NCBI GenBank assembly: GCA_018658605.1
Contig: JABHUV010000047.1
Location: 22,970-86,969, forward strand
Direction of reading: 5' to 3'
Origin: Planctomycetaceae bacterium
Lineage (GTDB): Bacteria > Planctomycetota > Planctomycetia > Pirellulales > Pirellulaceae
DNA: 64,000 nucleotides
Below the pieces are notes generated by a model. The model searched no databases and was not told the DNA's origin. It worked only from the letters and a program-made list of their open reading frames with translations. The position numbers were made by a program, and so were the translations under genes. How positions within the stretch are numbered: the stretch's first letter is position 1; each line of letters starts with the position of its first letter. Shown in pieces: positions 18,748 to 29,053 of the stretch.

Positions 18748-20172
18748 TTAAAGCCCTAATCGCTCTTTCCAGGCGGTGATTTGAGCAGCGACCTGATCTG
18801 GAGCGGTAGAACCAAAGCTCGTAAATGCAGCAACTGCATTTTGAACACCTAGTACTCCATATATCTCTTCGTCCAAATCAGCGTCTAGCTTTTGGAACTC
18901 CTCGAGCGGAAGGTCCTTTAATGCAACATTTTGCTTAGTTGCGACGGCAACGAGTGAACCGATTAGGTGGTGCGCAGTTCGCTGGGGAGTTCCTCGTAGG
19001 ATCAAATACTCCATTAAGGTTGTTGCATCCAGAAAACCTTTATCAAGGCTAGCGGCAATTTTCTCTCGGTTAAGCGACGCACCTGCAACTAATGGTACTG
19101 CGATATTTAGGCAGGCGGTAACTGTATCAAACGCGTCGAACAACGCGGGTTTATCTTCTTGCAGGTCACGGTTATACGCTAATGGCAGCCCCTTAATGAT
19201 CATCAACAGTGTTTGTAGTGAACCGACAGCCCGCCCAGTTTTCCCGCGGATCAACTCTAAAATATCGGGGTTGATTTTCTGGGGCATGATAGATGAGCCC
19301 GTACAGAATTCGTGTGGTAAGTCGAGAAAATCAAACTCGGCGGTCTTCCAAAGGATCCATTCCTCCGCCCAGCCACTTAAGTGAATTGCGATTGTGGAAA
19401 GTACAAAAGCCGACTCCAGCACAAAATCTCGGTCACTCGAGACATCAAGGCTGTTTGCAGCAACAGCGTCAAAACCTAAAAGCTCCGCTGTTGTGTCACG
19501 ATTGATTGGGATAGAGGTTCCGGCGACGGCGGCCACGCCTAGGCTCGACACATTGACTCGTTTGCGGCAGTCCGCGATTCGTTGTCGGTCGCGTTGAAAC
19601 TTTTCACAATAAGCCAACCAATAGTGGGAGGCCAGTACGGGTTGCGCTCGTTGCAAATGTGTGTATCCAGGCAGGATCACATCATGATCGTTGTTGCAGC
19701 GATTGACGAAAGATTGTTGTAGGTTGAGCAGTTGTTGATCGACATTATCTAGGGCATCACGTACCCATAATCGAAAATCGGTACTGACTTGATCATTTCG
19801 ACTTCGCCCAGTGTGCAGCTTTCTGCCAACATCGCCGAGCTTATCGATTAATAGAGTTTCGATATGCATGTGGATATCTTCAAGCGCGATATTGGTTTGA
19901 AAGTCACCAGCTTCTATTTGTGCTTTTATTTCAAGCAGGGCTGTTTCGATAGCAACGGCTTCAGTGGAAGTAAGAATGCCGATTTCTTGAAGCATTTTCG
20001 CATGGGCAATGGAGCCGCGGATGTCATGGGTATATAACCGCGCATCAAAACTAATGCTTTCGGTAAACGAAGCAACACGATTATCAGCAGCAGCGTCAAA
20101 GACACCGGATCGGGAGGGACTGTCCACAGAGTTTTTCTTCTTCTTGTTGTGTTGAGTGTATTGAATACGCAC
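18748..20172 (-). CDS. argH: Argininosuccinate lyase
   Basis: ArgH performs the last step of arginine synthesis, splitting argininosuccinate into arginine and fumarate. Seen are [55 protein letters not shown] and the fumarase/aspartase superfamily signature [12 protein letters not shown] with its catalytic serine. The length of 474 residues is close to normal. The GTG start at 20172 adds a lysine-rich tail ([10 protein letters not shown]); the GTG at 20127 would begin right before SPSRSGVF and fits family length better, so the start is uncertain. The usual WGGRF near the start reads SRSGVF here. Confidence 0.95.
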   Translation of the reverse strand: MRIQYTQHNKKKKNSVDSPSRSGVFDAAADNRVASFTESISFDARLYTHDIRGSIAHAKMLQEIGILTSTEAVAIETALLEIKAQIEAGDFQTNIALEDIHMHIETLLIDKLGDVGRKLHTGRSRNDQVSTDFRLWVRDALDNVDQQLLNLQQSFVNRCNNDHDVILPGYTHLQRAQPVLASHYWLAYCEKFQRDRQRIADCRKRVNVSSLGVAAVAGTSIPINRDTTAELLGFDAVAANSLDVSSDRDFVLESAFVLSTIAIHLSGWAEEWILWKTAEFDFLDLPHEFCTGSSIMPQKINPDILELIRGKTGRAVGSLQTLLMIIKGLPLAYNRDLQEDKPALFDAFDTVTACLNIAVPLVAGASLNREKIAASLDKGFLDATTLMEYLILRGTPQRTAHHLIGSLVAVATKQNVALKDLPLEEFQKLDADLDEEIYGVLGVQNAVAAFTSFGSTAPDQVAAQITAWKERLGL

Positions 20173-20363
20173 AACGGAAAGGAGTTTGAAAGCAGTGAGT
20201 TTGCTCTCGCATGTCTTTCTATGCTAGAGACGGTACTGATGGCTGTCAATAAATATTGATTGTGTCAAATGTGATCAAGGTTTGATGTGAAACAGTGCAA
20301 ATGGTTGAGTAACGGTGGAATACGTCAAAATTATGACAATTCAACAGGCGTGCTACTTGCGAA

Positions 20364-20399
20364 AAAGGGGGGCGGGGGGATAAAATCAGGAAATTTTAT
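20364..20399. repeat. G-rich purine tract and adjacent A/T hairpin upstream of carB
   Basis: Within the 354-base gap between argH and carB, two G6 runs separated by one C (20367-20379) follow five A residues, an unusual composition for this moderate-GC region. Directly after it ATAAAAT (20380-20386) pairs with ATTTTAT (20393-20399) around a six-base loop. The rest of the gap upstream (20173-20363) shows no gene. The role is unknown; a promoter or a structured leader are both possible. Confidence 0.3.
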
Positions 20400-20418
20400 A
20401 CACGAACTGTGATCGCTT

Positions 20419-20463
20419 CCCTGCTGCCAAAAATATCATATTGCAACACAGCAGGGATTTTTT
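20419..20463 (+). terminator. Intrinsic terminator in the carB leader (possible attenuator)
   Basis: CCCTGCTG (20419-20426) pairs perfectly with CAGCAGGG (20449-20456) across a 22-base loop and is followed by A and six T residues (20458-20463), the form of a rho-independent terminator on the plus strand. The gene upstream, argH, runs the other way, so this terminator sits 63 bases before the carB start, inside its probable 5' leader. That placement suggests attenuation of carB. No antiterminator partner was identified by eye. Confidence 0.55.
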
Positions 20464-20526
20464 CTGCAGTTATTTTTCAGAGCTACATTAGGGTGTTCGT
20501 TTAGAACATAGAAAGAATTAACTAGC

Positions 20527-23500
20527 GTGCCGCGACGCGACGACCTCAAAAAAATATTGATTATCGGATCAGGCCCGATTGTAATCGGCCAAGCGTGTGA
20601 ATTTGATTATTCGGGAACGCAAGCCTGCAAAGCGCTGCGTGAAGAAGGGTATGAAGTTGTATTAGTTAATTCAAACCCAGCTACTATTATGACGGACCCC
20701 GCGTCAGCGGATCGAACTTATATAGAACCGTTAACCTGGGAAATCATCGAAAAAGTTATTGCCAAAGAACGTCCTGACGCGTTACTTCCAACGCTCGGCG
20801 GTCAAACTGGTCTGAATCTTGCAATGGACCTAGATCGAGAAGGAGTGCTGGAAAAGTATCATGTCGAAATGCTCGGTGCGCGGATAGATGCGATCGCGAA
20901 AGCGGAAGAACGTGAACAATTTAAACAAGCCATGAATAAAATTGGTTTGGACGTTTGTGTTGGTAAGACAGTGCGGACCATCGAAGATGCTCGTGGTTTT
21001 TTGGATACGATCGGACTGCCAGCGGTTATTCGACCGAGCTTCACCATGGGCGGGTCTGGTTCGGCAATTGCTTATAATCGAGAAGAGTTTGACGTGCTAG
21101 TCCGAGATGGTCTCGACCAATCTCCAGTTACCGAAGTACTCGTAGAAGAATCCATCATTGGTTGGAAAGAGTATGAGATGGAGGTAATGCGAGACCATGC
21201 GGATAATGTTGTTATTATCTGTAGCATCGAGAATTTTGATCCGATGGGTGTTCACACTGGCGCCTCCATTACGGTTGCTCCCGCTCAAACTTTGTCGGAC
21301 AAAGAATATCAGCGGATGCGCGACGCATCGCTAGCGGTTATCCGCGAAATTGGCGTGGAAACAGGGGGCTCTAATATCCAATTCGCCATCGATCCAGAGA
21401 ATGGCCGGATGATTGTTATTGAAATGAATCCACGCGTGAGTCGATCAAGCGCGCTCGCCAGCAAAGCGACTGGTTTCCCGATTGCTAAGATTGCCGCAAA
21501 ATTGGCAGTAGGATATTCACTGCACGAACTAAACAATGATATCACGCGCGAAACACTCGCCTGTTTTGAACCTACGATTGACTATGTGGTTACAAAAATC
21601 CCACGGTTCGCCTTTGAAAAATTCCCAGAAGCGGATGCCACACTGACCACTCAAATGAAGAGTGTTGGTGAAACGATGGCAATCGGCCGTACGTTTAAAG
21701 AGTCTTTTCAAAAGGCGCTGCGCGGACTGGAAACAGGACATTTCGGCTTTGGCTGTGATAGTAAAGATTTGTGGGGCACCGAAGAACAGCCAGCCGACGA
21801 AGAGATTCGTGCAAAGCTCTCTGTACCCAACGAAAATAGAATTTGGCATTTACGCTACGCTATCAAAAGTGGCTATACTGCCGAACAAATATTCGCGATC
21901 ACTAAAATAGATCCGTGGTTTATTGATCAATTATTTGAGCTGATAGAAATGGAAGAGAGCATTGTCGCCCTCGGCAGTTGTGCAGCAATCGACGCTCCCA
22001 CATTGAAGAAGATCAAACAGTTTGGTTATTCGGACCGCCAACTTGCCACGATGCTTGATAGTAATGAAATCGAGATTCGTCAGTGGCGAAAAAAACTAGG
22101 CGTCGTCGCTGTTTTTAAATCGGTGGATACTTGTGCGGCAGAATTTGAAGCTTACACGCCCTATTATTATTCGACCTACGAAGACGAGAACGAAGCTCCG
22201 GGTAAATCCGAGGGGAAGCAGCGAATAATGATTCTTGGAGGCGGTCCCAATCGTATCGGGCAGGGAATTGAATTTGACTATTGTTGTTGCCACGCTAGTT
22301 TTGCCCTGCGTGAAATGGGCATTGAATCCGTCATGGTCAACTCCAACCCAGAAACGGTCAGCACCGATTACGACACCAGCGACCTGCTCTTTTTTGAGCC
22401 CCTGACTACCGAAGATGTATTAAATATCGCGGATTATATTGAACCTGATGGAGTTATTGTTCAGTTTGGTGGTCAAACGCCATTAAATCTTGTTCGCGGG
22501 CTACAGAACGCTGGACTCCCGATTATTGGCACATCCGCGGATACGATTGAAGCTGCTGAAGACCGCGAAAAGTTTCAGCGGTTATTATACAAATTGGAGT
22601 TGAGGCAACCCGCTAATGGGATTGCTCGTACGATGGATGAAGCTCGTCGTGAAGTTGCCGAGATTGGATTTCCGGTATTGGTTCGGCCAAGTTTTGTACT
22701 GGGTGGCCGAGCGATGGAAATTTGTTATGACATGACACAACTAGATCGTTTTGTAGCAGAAGCCTTTGTTGTGGCCCAAGGGCAACCGGTATTAATCGAT
22801 CGTTTTTTAGAAGACGCGACAGAAGTCGATGTGGATGCGATTTGCGATGGCGAAAGAGTCGTTGTTGCAGGCATTATGGAACACATCGAAGAAGCAGGTG
22901 TCCATTCGGGCGATTCGGCCTGTGCAATTCCACCGTACAGCTTGCTAGGCCCTGTTGTTGAAGAGATTAAGAAAGCGACGGTTGCTTTGGCAAAGGAATT
23001 AAAAGTGGTTGGGCTGATGAATATTCAGTTTGCCGTCAAAAAAGAAGACGGTCAGTCCGTGATCTATGTGCTCGAAGTTAATCCGCGGGCTAGCCGTACC
23101 GTTCCATTTGTCGCGAAGGCGACGGGTTTTCCCGTAGCAAAAATTGCCACTCAAGTGATGGCGGGCAAAACACTTGACGAACTGGGCATTGAGTCAGCAC
23201 CGATACCGAGTTGTGTGTCTGTTAAAGAAAGTGTATTTCCTTTTCGTAAATTTGTTGGTGTTGATATTATTTTGGGCCCAGAAATGCGGTCGACCGGTGA
23301 GGTGATGGGATCGAGTGATCGGTTCTCGATTGCTTTTGCTAAGAGCCAACTTGGTGCGGGAATCATATTACCCAAAGAAGGAAATATCTTTTTGAGTGTA
23401 ACGGAACGACATAAGGAACAGATCAAGGAGTTGGCAAAGCGGTTACACGTGATGGGATATACGTTGATGGCAACCGAGGGCACGGCGGCTCGAATCGAAG

Positions 23501-23769
23501 AAGCAGGCATTCCGGTGCAGCGAGTGAAAAAGATCGCCGAAGGCCATCCTAATTTAATTGACCATTTAATCGATGGTGATGTAATGCTGGCCTTGAATAC
23601 ACCCAATGGCAAAGGCGCTAGGACGGACGAAGGTAAAATCCGAGCGACCGCTGTGCAACATGGCGTGCCTTGTATTACGACGATTCAAGCTGCCGAAGCT
23701 GCCGTCAAAGCAATGGAAGCACTAACAGAAGAAGAAATGGAAGTGCAAGCGTTGCAAGACCGATATTAA
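20527..23769 (+). CDS. carB: Carbamoyl-phosphate synthase large subunit
   Basis: CarB makes carbamoyl phosphate from bicarbonate, ATP and ammonia supplied by CarA, feeding arginine and pyrimidine synthesis. The GTG start gives [32 protein letters not shown], matching the family N-terminus exactly in layout. The two homologous halves are visible: ATP-grasp 1 ([19 protein letters not shown], about 300) and ATP-grasp 2 ([19 protein letters not shown], about 850), each preceded by an N-terminal [20 protein letters not shown] loop. An MGS-like allosteric domain follows (about 940-1075). The length of 1080 residues is normal. carA is not in the window. argH next door and pyrC downstream concern the same two pathways. 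Confidence 0.98.
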   Translation: MPRRDDLKKILIIGSGPIVIGQACEFDYSGTQACKALREEGYEVVLVNSNPATIMTDPASADRTYIEPLTWEIIEKVIAKERPDALLPTLGGQTGLNLAMDLDREGVLEKYHVEMLGARIDAIAKAEEREQFKQAMNKIGLDVCVGKTVRTIEDARGFLDTIGLPAVIRPSFTMGGSGSAIAYNREEFDVLVRDGLDQSPVTEVLVEESIIGWKEYEMEVMRDHADNVVIICSIENFDPMGVHTGASITVAPAQTLSDKEYQRMRDASLAVIREIGVETGGSNIQFAIDPENGRMIVIEMNPRVSRSSALASKATGFPIAKIAAKLAVGYSLHELNNDITRETLACFEPTIDYVVTKIPRFAFEKFPEADATLTTQMKSVGETMAIGRTFKESFQKALRGLETGHFGFGCDSKDLWGTEEQPADEEIRAKLSVPNENRIWHLRYAIKSGYTAEQIFAITKIDPWFIDQLFELIEMEESIVALGSCAAIDAPTLKKIKQFGYSDRQLATMLDSNEIEIRQWRKKLGVVAVFKSVDTCAAEFEAYTPYYYSTYEDENEAPGKSEGKQRIMILGGGPNRIGQGIEFDYCCCHASFALREMGIESVMVNSNPETVSTDYDTSDLLFFEPLTTEDVLNIADYIEPDGVIVQFGGQTPLNLVRGLQNAGLPIIGTSADTIEAAEDREKFQRLLYKLELRQPANGIARTMDEARREVAEIGFPVLVRPSFVLGGRAMEICYDMTQLDRFVAEAFVVAQGQPVLIDRFLEDATEVDVDAICDGERVVVAGIMEHIEEAGVHSGDSACAIPPYSLLGPVVEEIKKATVALAKELKVVGLMNIQFAVKKEDGQSVIYVLEVNPRASRTVPFVAKATGFPVAKIATQVMAGKTLDELGIESAPIPSCVSVKESVFPFRKFVGVDIILGPEMRSTGEVMGSSDRFSIAFAKSQLGAGIILPKEGNIFLSVTERHKEQIKELAKRLHVMGYTLMATEGTAARIEEAGIPVQRVKKIAEGHPNLIDHLIDGDVMLALNTPNGKGARTDEGKIRATAVQHGVPCITTIQAAEAAVKAMEALTEEEMEVQALQDRY

Positions 23770-23802
23770 ATTTTCACATGAGAGTAAATTTGTGGCAGTT
23801 AT

Positions 23803-25131
23803 TTACTCCGAGCCCCAATAGCCACCGCGGCTATGGTCATATTGTACTTCGCTTCCTCGGTGGTTTAGATTAAATTTGCCCTCGCGGTATACTTCATGAC
23901 CCATCACCCAAGTGTTGACACACGAACCGACGAGTGTTTCGCCATCCCATGGGGACCAGCCACACTTGGTTTCTTGTTCGCCGTTACGAATCACATGGTC
24001 GCGATTTAAGTCGACTAGTGCGAGGTCAGCATCATATCCAACTTCAATCCGACCCTTGCCGATCATATCCCACACGCGCGCTGGCGCGTCACACATCCAC
24101 GCGACCACTTGTTGCAGAGTACACCGTTGGTGGTGAACTTCATTGAGCATTAGTGCCAACGAGTTTTCCACCGCTGGCAACCCCGAGGGCGACGAGGGAT
24201 AGGGCTGTTGTTTTTCTTCGAGTGTATGAGGAGCGTGGTCTGTGGCGATAACTTGGATGCGTCCAGCGTGTAATGCGGCCCAAATTTTTTGGTTATCCTC
24301 ACGGTTTTTGATGGAGGGGTTCATTTGAATCAGCGTGCCAAGTCGTTCGTAATCGTCGACATTAAAAAACAAATGATGCGGACATGCCTCTGCAGTAATT
24401 AATGGCCCCTCAGCGGATAACATATCGGCTTCGGCCCCAGTGGAAACGTGTAAAATATGGAAACGGTGATTATGACGCTTGGCTAAATCAATGGCACGCA
24501 GCGTGGCAATCATGGCTGCTTTATGATCGCGGATGCGGCTATGGTCGTGGACGTCAGTGGTGGCCGTCCATTTCTGACGATTTGCTTGAACGGTTGTTTC
24601 ATCTTCACAATGAGCTGTTAATGGTAAAGTGGTTTCTGCGAATATTCGTTCTAGGTCATCTTGATCATCAACCAATAAGTCGCCGGTACTCGAACCAATG
24701 AATATTTTAATTCCTGGGGTTCGTGTGGCTGTTTGTAAATCTTTCACGTTGTTGCCCGTCGCACCAATGTAAAAACCATAATTAACCAAGCTGTGTTCCG
24801 CACCCAACGCGAGCTTTTGTTCTAGCAGCGACTGGTTGATGGCATTGGGAATCGTATTGGGCATCTCTAAAAATGTTGTGACACCGCCCTTGGCACAAGC
24901 GCGACTCGCATGCGCTAAATCTTCTTTATGTGTTAATCCAGGTTCACGAAAATGGACTTGGTCATCAACCACGCCTGGAATTAAATGCAGCCCCGTCGCG
25001 TCGATGATCGAATCTGCCGAAGCGGTGATTGCTGGATCAATGTCCGCGATGGACTGTTCGTCAATCAATACGTCGACTTGTACCGTTTCAGTGGGGAGAA
25101 CGACTTGAGCGTTTTTTATTAGTGTCTTCAT
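23803..25131 (-). CDS. pyrC: Dihydroorotase
   Basis: A zinc amidohydrolase of 442 residues that closes carbamoyl aspartate to dihydroorotate in pyrimidine synthesis. Metal and substrate motifs are [10 protein letters not shown], the lysine in [15 protein letters not shown] expected to be carbamylated, [14 protein letters not shown] and [13 protein letters not shown]. This is the long class I type related to allantoinase and dihydropyrimidinase. The [13 protein letters not shown] stretch supports dihydroorotase over allantoinase. It is convergent with carB, 33 bases from its stop, so the two pyrimidine genes are neighbours but not co-transcribed. Confidence 0.93.
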   Translation of the reverse strand: MKTLIKNAQVVLPTETVQVDVLIDEQSIADIDPAITASADSIIDATGLHLIPGVVDDQVHFREPGLTHKEDLAHASRACAKGGVTTFLEMPNTIPNAINQSLLEQKLALGAEHSLVNYGFYIGATGNNVKDLQTATRTPGIKIFIGSSTGDLLVDDQDDLERIFAETTLPLTAHCEDETTVQANRQKWTATTDVHDHSRIRDHKAAMIATLRAIDLAKRHNHRFHILHVSTGAEADMLSAEGPLITAEACPHHLFFNVDDYERLGTLIQMNPSIKNREDNQKIWAALHAGRIQVIATDHAPHTLEEKQQPYPSSPSGLPAVENSLALMLNEVHHQRCTLQQVVAWMCDAPARVWDMIGKGRIEVGYDADLALVDLNRDHVIRNGEQETKCGWSPWDGETLVGSCVNTWVMGHEVYREGKFNLNHRGSEVQYDHSRGGYWGSE

Positions 25132-25221
25132 GACTGCACAATCTGATGCCTATGCATCCCTATACAAAACGTGCGTAAGCAATCCAACGACACAATATAG
25201 CCGACGAGGAACCGTAAAGGG

Positions 25222-25560
25222 CTAGAGCTTCACACCTAGTTCTTTGGCAGCTCTTATTTTTAACGCTTCGCGGAAGTAGAAAAAGGGGTAGCGGTCCTCT
25301 TTTTTACGGGCATATTGAAAAACTCCGAGAACCATTGACAAGGGAAGCACTTTTTCGTCTACCAGCCTAACCACGCGATCAATAAATGATTTTTCGGCAG
25401 GCTTACGAACTTTTAGACCAGCATTCAGTTGATCAACTAGTCGCGCGCTCTGATCAGCTCGCAGTGGTGCAAGATTTGGAATCAGCGGTGAGGATAGCAG
25501 TCCGATGGTTGCGACTTGCATGCCACGCGTTGTATGTAAGATGAACTGTCGTCGTTTCAT
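25222..25560 (-). CDS. Hypothetical exported protein (about 112 aa)
   Basis: The ATG at 25560 gives MKRRQFILHTTRGMQVATIGLLSSP, a twin-arginine-like or Sec signal; an upstream GTG/ATG would add six residues. The mature part is basic and soluble (KSFIDRVVRLVDEKVLPLSMVLGVFQYARKKEDRYPFFYFREALKIRAAKELGVKL). I do not recognise a named family; the hydrophobic-aromatic C-terminus suggests a small helical protein. It is divergent from the DUF1501 gene at 25877. Confidence 0.65.
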   Translation of the reverse strand: MKRRQFILHTTRGMQVATIGLLSSPLIPNLAPLRADQSARLVDQLNAGLKVRKPAEKSFIDRVVRLVDEKVLPLSMVLGVFQYARKKEDRYPFFYFREALKIRAAKELGVKL

Positions 25561-25737
25561 AACTACTATCTCGTGCAAGCTTGTTTGTTATTGGTAGACC
25601 ACTTAATACCCAAATTGGCGGATCGTGAAGAGATTTGTACTGAAAAAGACGGGTTTGTAGCAAGGGCGTTCATTAAAAATGCGTTAGCGCTGTACAATTA
25701 ATAGTGTGTTATCCGCATATTGAGTAAATTAATTCGA

Positions 25738-25767
25738 TTGACGGAGCATTTTGATACGAATTATAAT
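25738..25767 (+). promoter_or_regulatory. Sigma-70 promoter upstream of the DUF1501 gene
   Basis: TTGACG at 25738-25743 and TATAAT at 25762-25767 are separated by 18 bases, one mismatch in total from the consensus hexamers. Transcription would start near 25775 and leave a leader of about 100 bases before the ATG at 25877. The remainder of the 316-base gap (25561-25876) shows no gene. There is no clear Shine-Dalgarno sequence. Confidence 0.6.
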
Positions 25768-25876
25768 AACAGCAGGATGCTTTACCGCTGGATCATATTT
25801 TGTGAACGGTAGATGTGTTCGTTGATCTCCGACTTTATTGACACTTATAAGTTACCTCCTTATTGGAAGCAAAATC

Positions 25877-27346
25877 ATGTTGCGTATTCCCGGACAAGCT
25901 GGAAAAGATCTTTGTGATAAAACCTTGGGTGTTTCTAGGCGAGATATTATGCGGGTGGGCGGTTCGGCGATGCTAGGGATGTCGCTAGGACAGATGATGG
26001 AGGTCAAAGCCCACGCCGAGGAAGCTACTGAGGGTGGTGGCCCGGGCTGGAATAAGGCCAAGAGCATAATCTTGGTTTATTTGCAAGGTGGCCCCAGCCA
26101 CTTGGATTTATGGGACCCGAAAGATGATGTGCCGGATAACGTCCGCAGTGTCTTTAAGCGCATCAAAACTAAAGTGCCCGGGATGGATGTGACGGAGAAT
26201 TTGCCAAAGCTTGCTCAGATTACCGACAAGCTGACAATGGTTCGTTCAATGAGCTATACGCCTGTTGGATTATTTAACCATACTGCCGCTATTTATCAAA
26301 TTCACACGGGCTACACGGCTGATAAAGTAAGCCCATCGGGCCAGCTTGAACCCCCGAGCCCAAAAGACTTTCCTAATTTTGGTTCGAACATCATCCGCAT
26401 TAAACCGCCGGAAGAAGATATGTTGCCGTTTGTGATGATGCCGCGGCCGTTACAAGAAAGCAACGTTGTCAACAAATCTGGTACGGCTGGGTTCTTAGGC
26501 CGTGCCTACGACCCGTATTATCTGTTTCCTGCAGGCGACGATTTAAACCAGACAAAAATGGATAGCATTAATGCAGACGATCTTCAATTACGGAAAGAAG
26601 TTTCGATGGGTCGATTGAACCGTCGATCTCGGTTGCGAGATTTGATCAACAGTGGGATGCCGCAGATTGATCGAGCTACTGAAAAATATGGACTCAATAA
26701 ATACTATGAATCCGCGATGAGTCTTATTAGTTCGGGTCGAGCTCGAGATGCATTTGATTTATCCAAGGAAACAGAAGCTACACGCGATCGCTATGGTCGT
26801 ACTACGTTTGGCCAAAGTTGTTTATTAGCTCGGCGGTTAATCGCAGCGGGGACTCGAGTGGTAGAAGTGATTTGGCCAAAAGTTGCTAATTCCGATCGTC
26901 ATTCGTTTGATGTTCATACGGGCTTATCCGCGCGTATGAAAAATGAATCGGGTCCTATGCTCGATGGTGGGCTGAGTGCGTTGATTGGTGATTTGGATGA
27001 GCGTGGTATGTTGGAAGATACTTTGGTCGTCGCCATAGGTGAGTTTGGCCGTAGTCCTATCCGTGGCGTTAGCACGTCGGGTAACAACAACTCCGATGAT
27101 GGACGCGACCATTGGCCGTACTGCTATACGGCGATTGCAGCCGGTGCTGGAATCAAGCAAGGCTACGTGCATGGCGAGTCGGACAAAACGGGCTCAGCGC
27201 CGTTGAGTGATCCGGTTCATCCGATTGAGATGCTCGCGACGATGTATCATAGCATTGGCATCAATCCCCACACGATTCAATACAACCACCTCAATCAACC
27301 TCGCGAATTGGTCAAAGCTGCTCCGGTTACCGCATTGTTTGGATGA
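25877..27346 (+). CDS. DUF1501 domain-containing protein, Tat-exported
   Basis: A full-length DUF1501 protein of 489 residues. The start at 25877 gives [34 protein letters not shown], a twin-arginine signal (SRRDIM). The conserved [54 protein letters not shown] and GRDHWP motifs follow in order, as in the alkaline phosphatase/sulfatase superfamily. It has its own promoter and no DUF1549/DUF1553 partner directly beside it, unlike most planctomycete copies. Function is unknown. It differs clearly from the DUF1501 protein at the left edge. Confidence 0.93.
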   Translation: MLRIPGQAGKDLCDKTLGVSRRDIMRVGGSAMLGMSLGQMMEVKAHAEEATEGGGPGWNKAKSIILVYLQGGPSHLDLWDPKDDVPDNVRSVFKRIKTKVPGMDVTENLPKLAQITDKLTMVRSMSYTPVGLFNHTAAIYQIHTGYTADKVSPSGQLEPPSPKDFPNFGSNIIRIKPPEEDMLPFVMMPRPLQESNVVNKSGTAGFLGRAYDPYYLFPAGDDLNQTKMDSINADDLQLRKEVSMGRLNRRSRLRDLINSGMPQIDRATEKYGLNKYYESAMSLISSGRARDAFDLSKETEATRDRYGRTTFGQSCLLARRLIAAGTRVVEVIWPKVANSDRHSFDVHTGLSARMKNESGPMLDGGLSALIGDLDERGMLEDTLVVAIGEFGRSPIRGVSTSGNNNSDDGRDHWPYCYTAIAAGAGIKQGYVHGESDKTGSAPLSDPVHPIEMLATMYHSIGINPHTIQYNHLNQPRELVKAAPVTALFG

Positions 27347-27427
27347 TGCCGCCACCACAAATTTACATCATTCATTACAAATGTGAATGTTAGGTAAGTG
27401 TGGATGGTCTAGATAACACTCCCTCGG

Positions 27428-27940
27428 TTACTCTTCTCTCGGCTCTAATATGGGCGTTAGGTAATGCAGTAAGTTGTCAAACATGGGACCCATAATTAAG
27501 GGTTTGTTGTTGTTAAGCATCTGTACGGTGTGGGATTGATTATGGAATACGAGTGTGACTTGTTTGTCGTCATCACTAAAGCGGATGGCAAAATGCCAAT
27601 TTTGAATATCCTTCGGCGGAGACTCTTCCCAGAGATACGTATGATCCACAATTAACATATGCCGGGCGTGGATAAGTCCTTTGCGTGAAGAAATGTCCTC
27701 AACAAAAACAATGTTTTGCTGAGCGCTGCCGATCGTGAGTGTTGAATCTGAATCCGCCGCGTCCGCGGAGTCGAGCTTAAGGAATTCAACACGGTTAGCG
27801 TGTCGCAGGAGGTTGGCGGATTCTACGCCCCAATACTCTAACACGCCATCACTTTCGCTGATGCGAAATTGCCAGGCAAAAACGGCCATGGCAAGCGCGG
27901 TCCCAAATATCACGAGTATTACATATTTGCCCTGAACCAT
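27428..27940 (-). CDS. Hypothetical membrane-anchored protein (170 aa)
   Basis: One N-terminal membrane segment (YVILVIFGTALAMAVFAW, about residues 5-22) is followed by a soluble domain of about 145 residues rich in beta-type patterns (LTIGSAQQNIVFVEDIS; WHFAIRFSDDDKQVTLVFH). I recognise no family. It starts 10 bases after the rhomboid protease stop and is probably translated from the same transcript. It could be a partner or substrate of that protease, which is inference from position only. Confidence 0.7.
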   Translation of the reverse strand: MVQGKYVILVIFGTALAMAVFAWQFRISESDGVLEYWGVESANLLRHANRVEFLKLDSADAADSDSTLTIGSAQQNIVFVEDISSRKGLIHARHMLIVDHTYLWEESPPKDIQNWHFAIRFSDDDKQVTLVFHNQSHTVQMLNNNKPLIMGPMFDNLLHYLTPILEPREE

Positions 27941-27950
27941 GATTGCCTTT

Positions 27951-29009
27951 TTAGTGACCTAATTGAGTGTGGACATATCCAAAGGCAATCCCAGCGAGTA
28001 AGCCAGCTGCGTGTGCCAAGTGACTGATAGCGCCAAAAAACCCACCCTCTGGGCTTACCAATCCGATGCCCAGCCAGATCATCATGAAGATGAAAACGAA
28101 CGAAGGGATGATGGTTCCCAAGTGAGGCTGCATTTTCATTTTGATCCAACCGAAGCCAATGAGGCCATAGATGACTCCAGAGAAACCGACGACCGGGGCG
28201 CCACCGAGAGCCGTTAAACCGAAAATTCCATCGGCCGGCGCAATCGCGGGTAACAAAATACTGACAATACCGGTAAAGAGTATCAAGAGGACGAAATTTC
28301 CAGCGCCGAATAGCCTTTCCAGTCCTAGACCAAGAGCGAAAAGCCAATACATGTTAAAGAAGATGTGCAAGAAGCTCGACAAACTAGCGCCAGATTGGTG
28401 AAGGAATATAGGGGTCACCATTCGCCATATTTGGCCGCGTTTGATGTCTTCGAGTAACAGTGAGTTATAGGAACTGCTTAACATCTTATCCACGTTAGTT
28501 TTGGCTGTTTCCGGTGGCAAGCCTTCGGACTGTTGCAGAGAGAGAATTCGCTCGCGGTAAGATTCGTTAACGGATGTCGTGCGGACGACTCCAAGTGATT
28601 CATGAATAAAGTTGCTATCACTAGTTTGGAAGACCAGCGACGCGCCAAATAATACGGAGCAGAGGAGAATAATGGATCGCGTGAGGCTTTTGGCGGATCG
28701 AGAATAACGCCGTTGCTGTTGGCGTTCAATTTTATTCGCTTCTTTTAGGCGAGCTTTTTGCTGTTTGTTTTTTTCGACCTCAATTTTGTTGGCTTCGTTG
28801 AGTACCGTGGCAAATTGAGCGTCATCAGGATTGGTGTTAAACGTGGCAGTGAGTTCCTGTGCAGTGAGAAGTTGATCTTCGTCGAGAACCCAGATTTCCC
28901 ATTCCTCACCAACTTGCTTGCATCGCGCGTCGATTTGATTGACGGCTAGCCAAGCATGCAGTTTCTGAGCTAAGAGTGGTTCAGCAGGATAGGAAATTAA
29001 TTTTCGCAT
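27951..29009 (-). CDS. Rhomboid intramembrane serine protease with GlpG-like N-terminal domain
   Basis: The catalytic serine is S277 in GFSG and the histidine H333 in AHAAGLLAG, forming the Ser-His dyad of rhomboids within a membrane domain of at least six helices. HIFFNMYWL carries the H..xN oxyanion-stabilising residues. The first 70 residues (EPLLAQKLHAWLAVNQIDARCKQ, EWEIWVLDEDQL) look like the cytoplasmic NRho domain of E. coli GlpG. A basic helical linker (about 80-105) joins the two. It cleaves membrane proteins in the bilayer; the substrates here are unknown. It lies in a run with aroB upstream and a single-pass membrane protein downstream. Confidence 0.93.
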   Translation of the reverse strand: MRKLISYPAEPLLAQKLHAWLAVNQIDARCKQVGEEWEIWVLDEDQLLTAQELTATFNTNPDDAQFATVLNEANKIEVEKNKQQKARLKEANKIERQQQRRYSRSAKSLTRSIILLCSVLFGASLVFQTSDSNFIHESLGVVRTTSVNESYRERILSLQQSEGLPPETAKTNVDKMLSSSYNSLLLEDIKRGQIWRMVTPIFLHQSGASLSSFLHIFFNMYWLFALGLGLERLFGAGNFVLLILFTGIVSILLPAIAPADGIFGLTALGGAPVVGFSGVIYGLIGFGWIKMKMQPHLGTIIPSFVFIFMMIWLGIGLVSPEGGFFGAISHLAHAAGLLAGIAFGYVHTQLGH

Positions 29010-29053
29010 GAGGATATAATGCCTTCGATAGCGATCGGCGTTGTTAAAACAAA

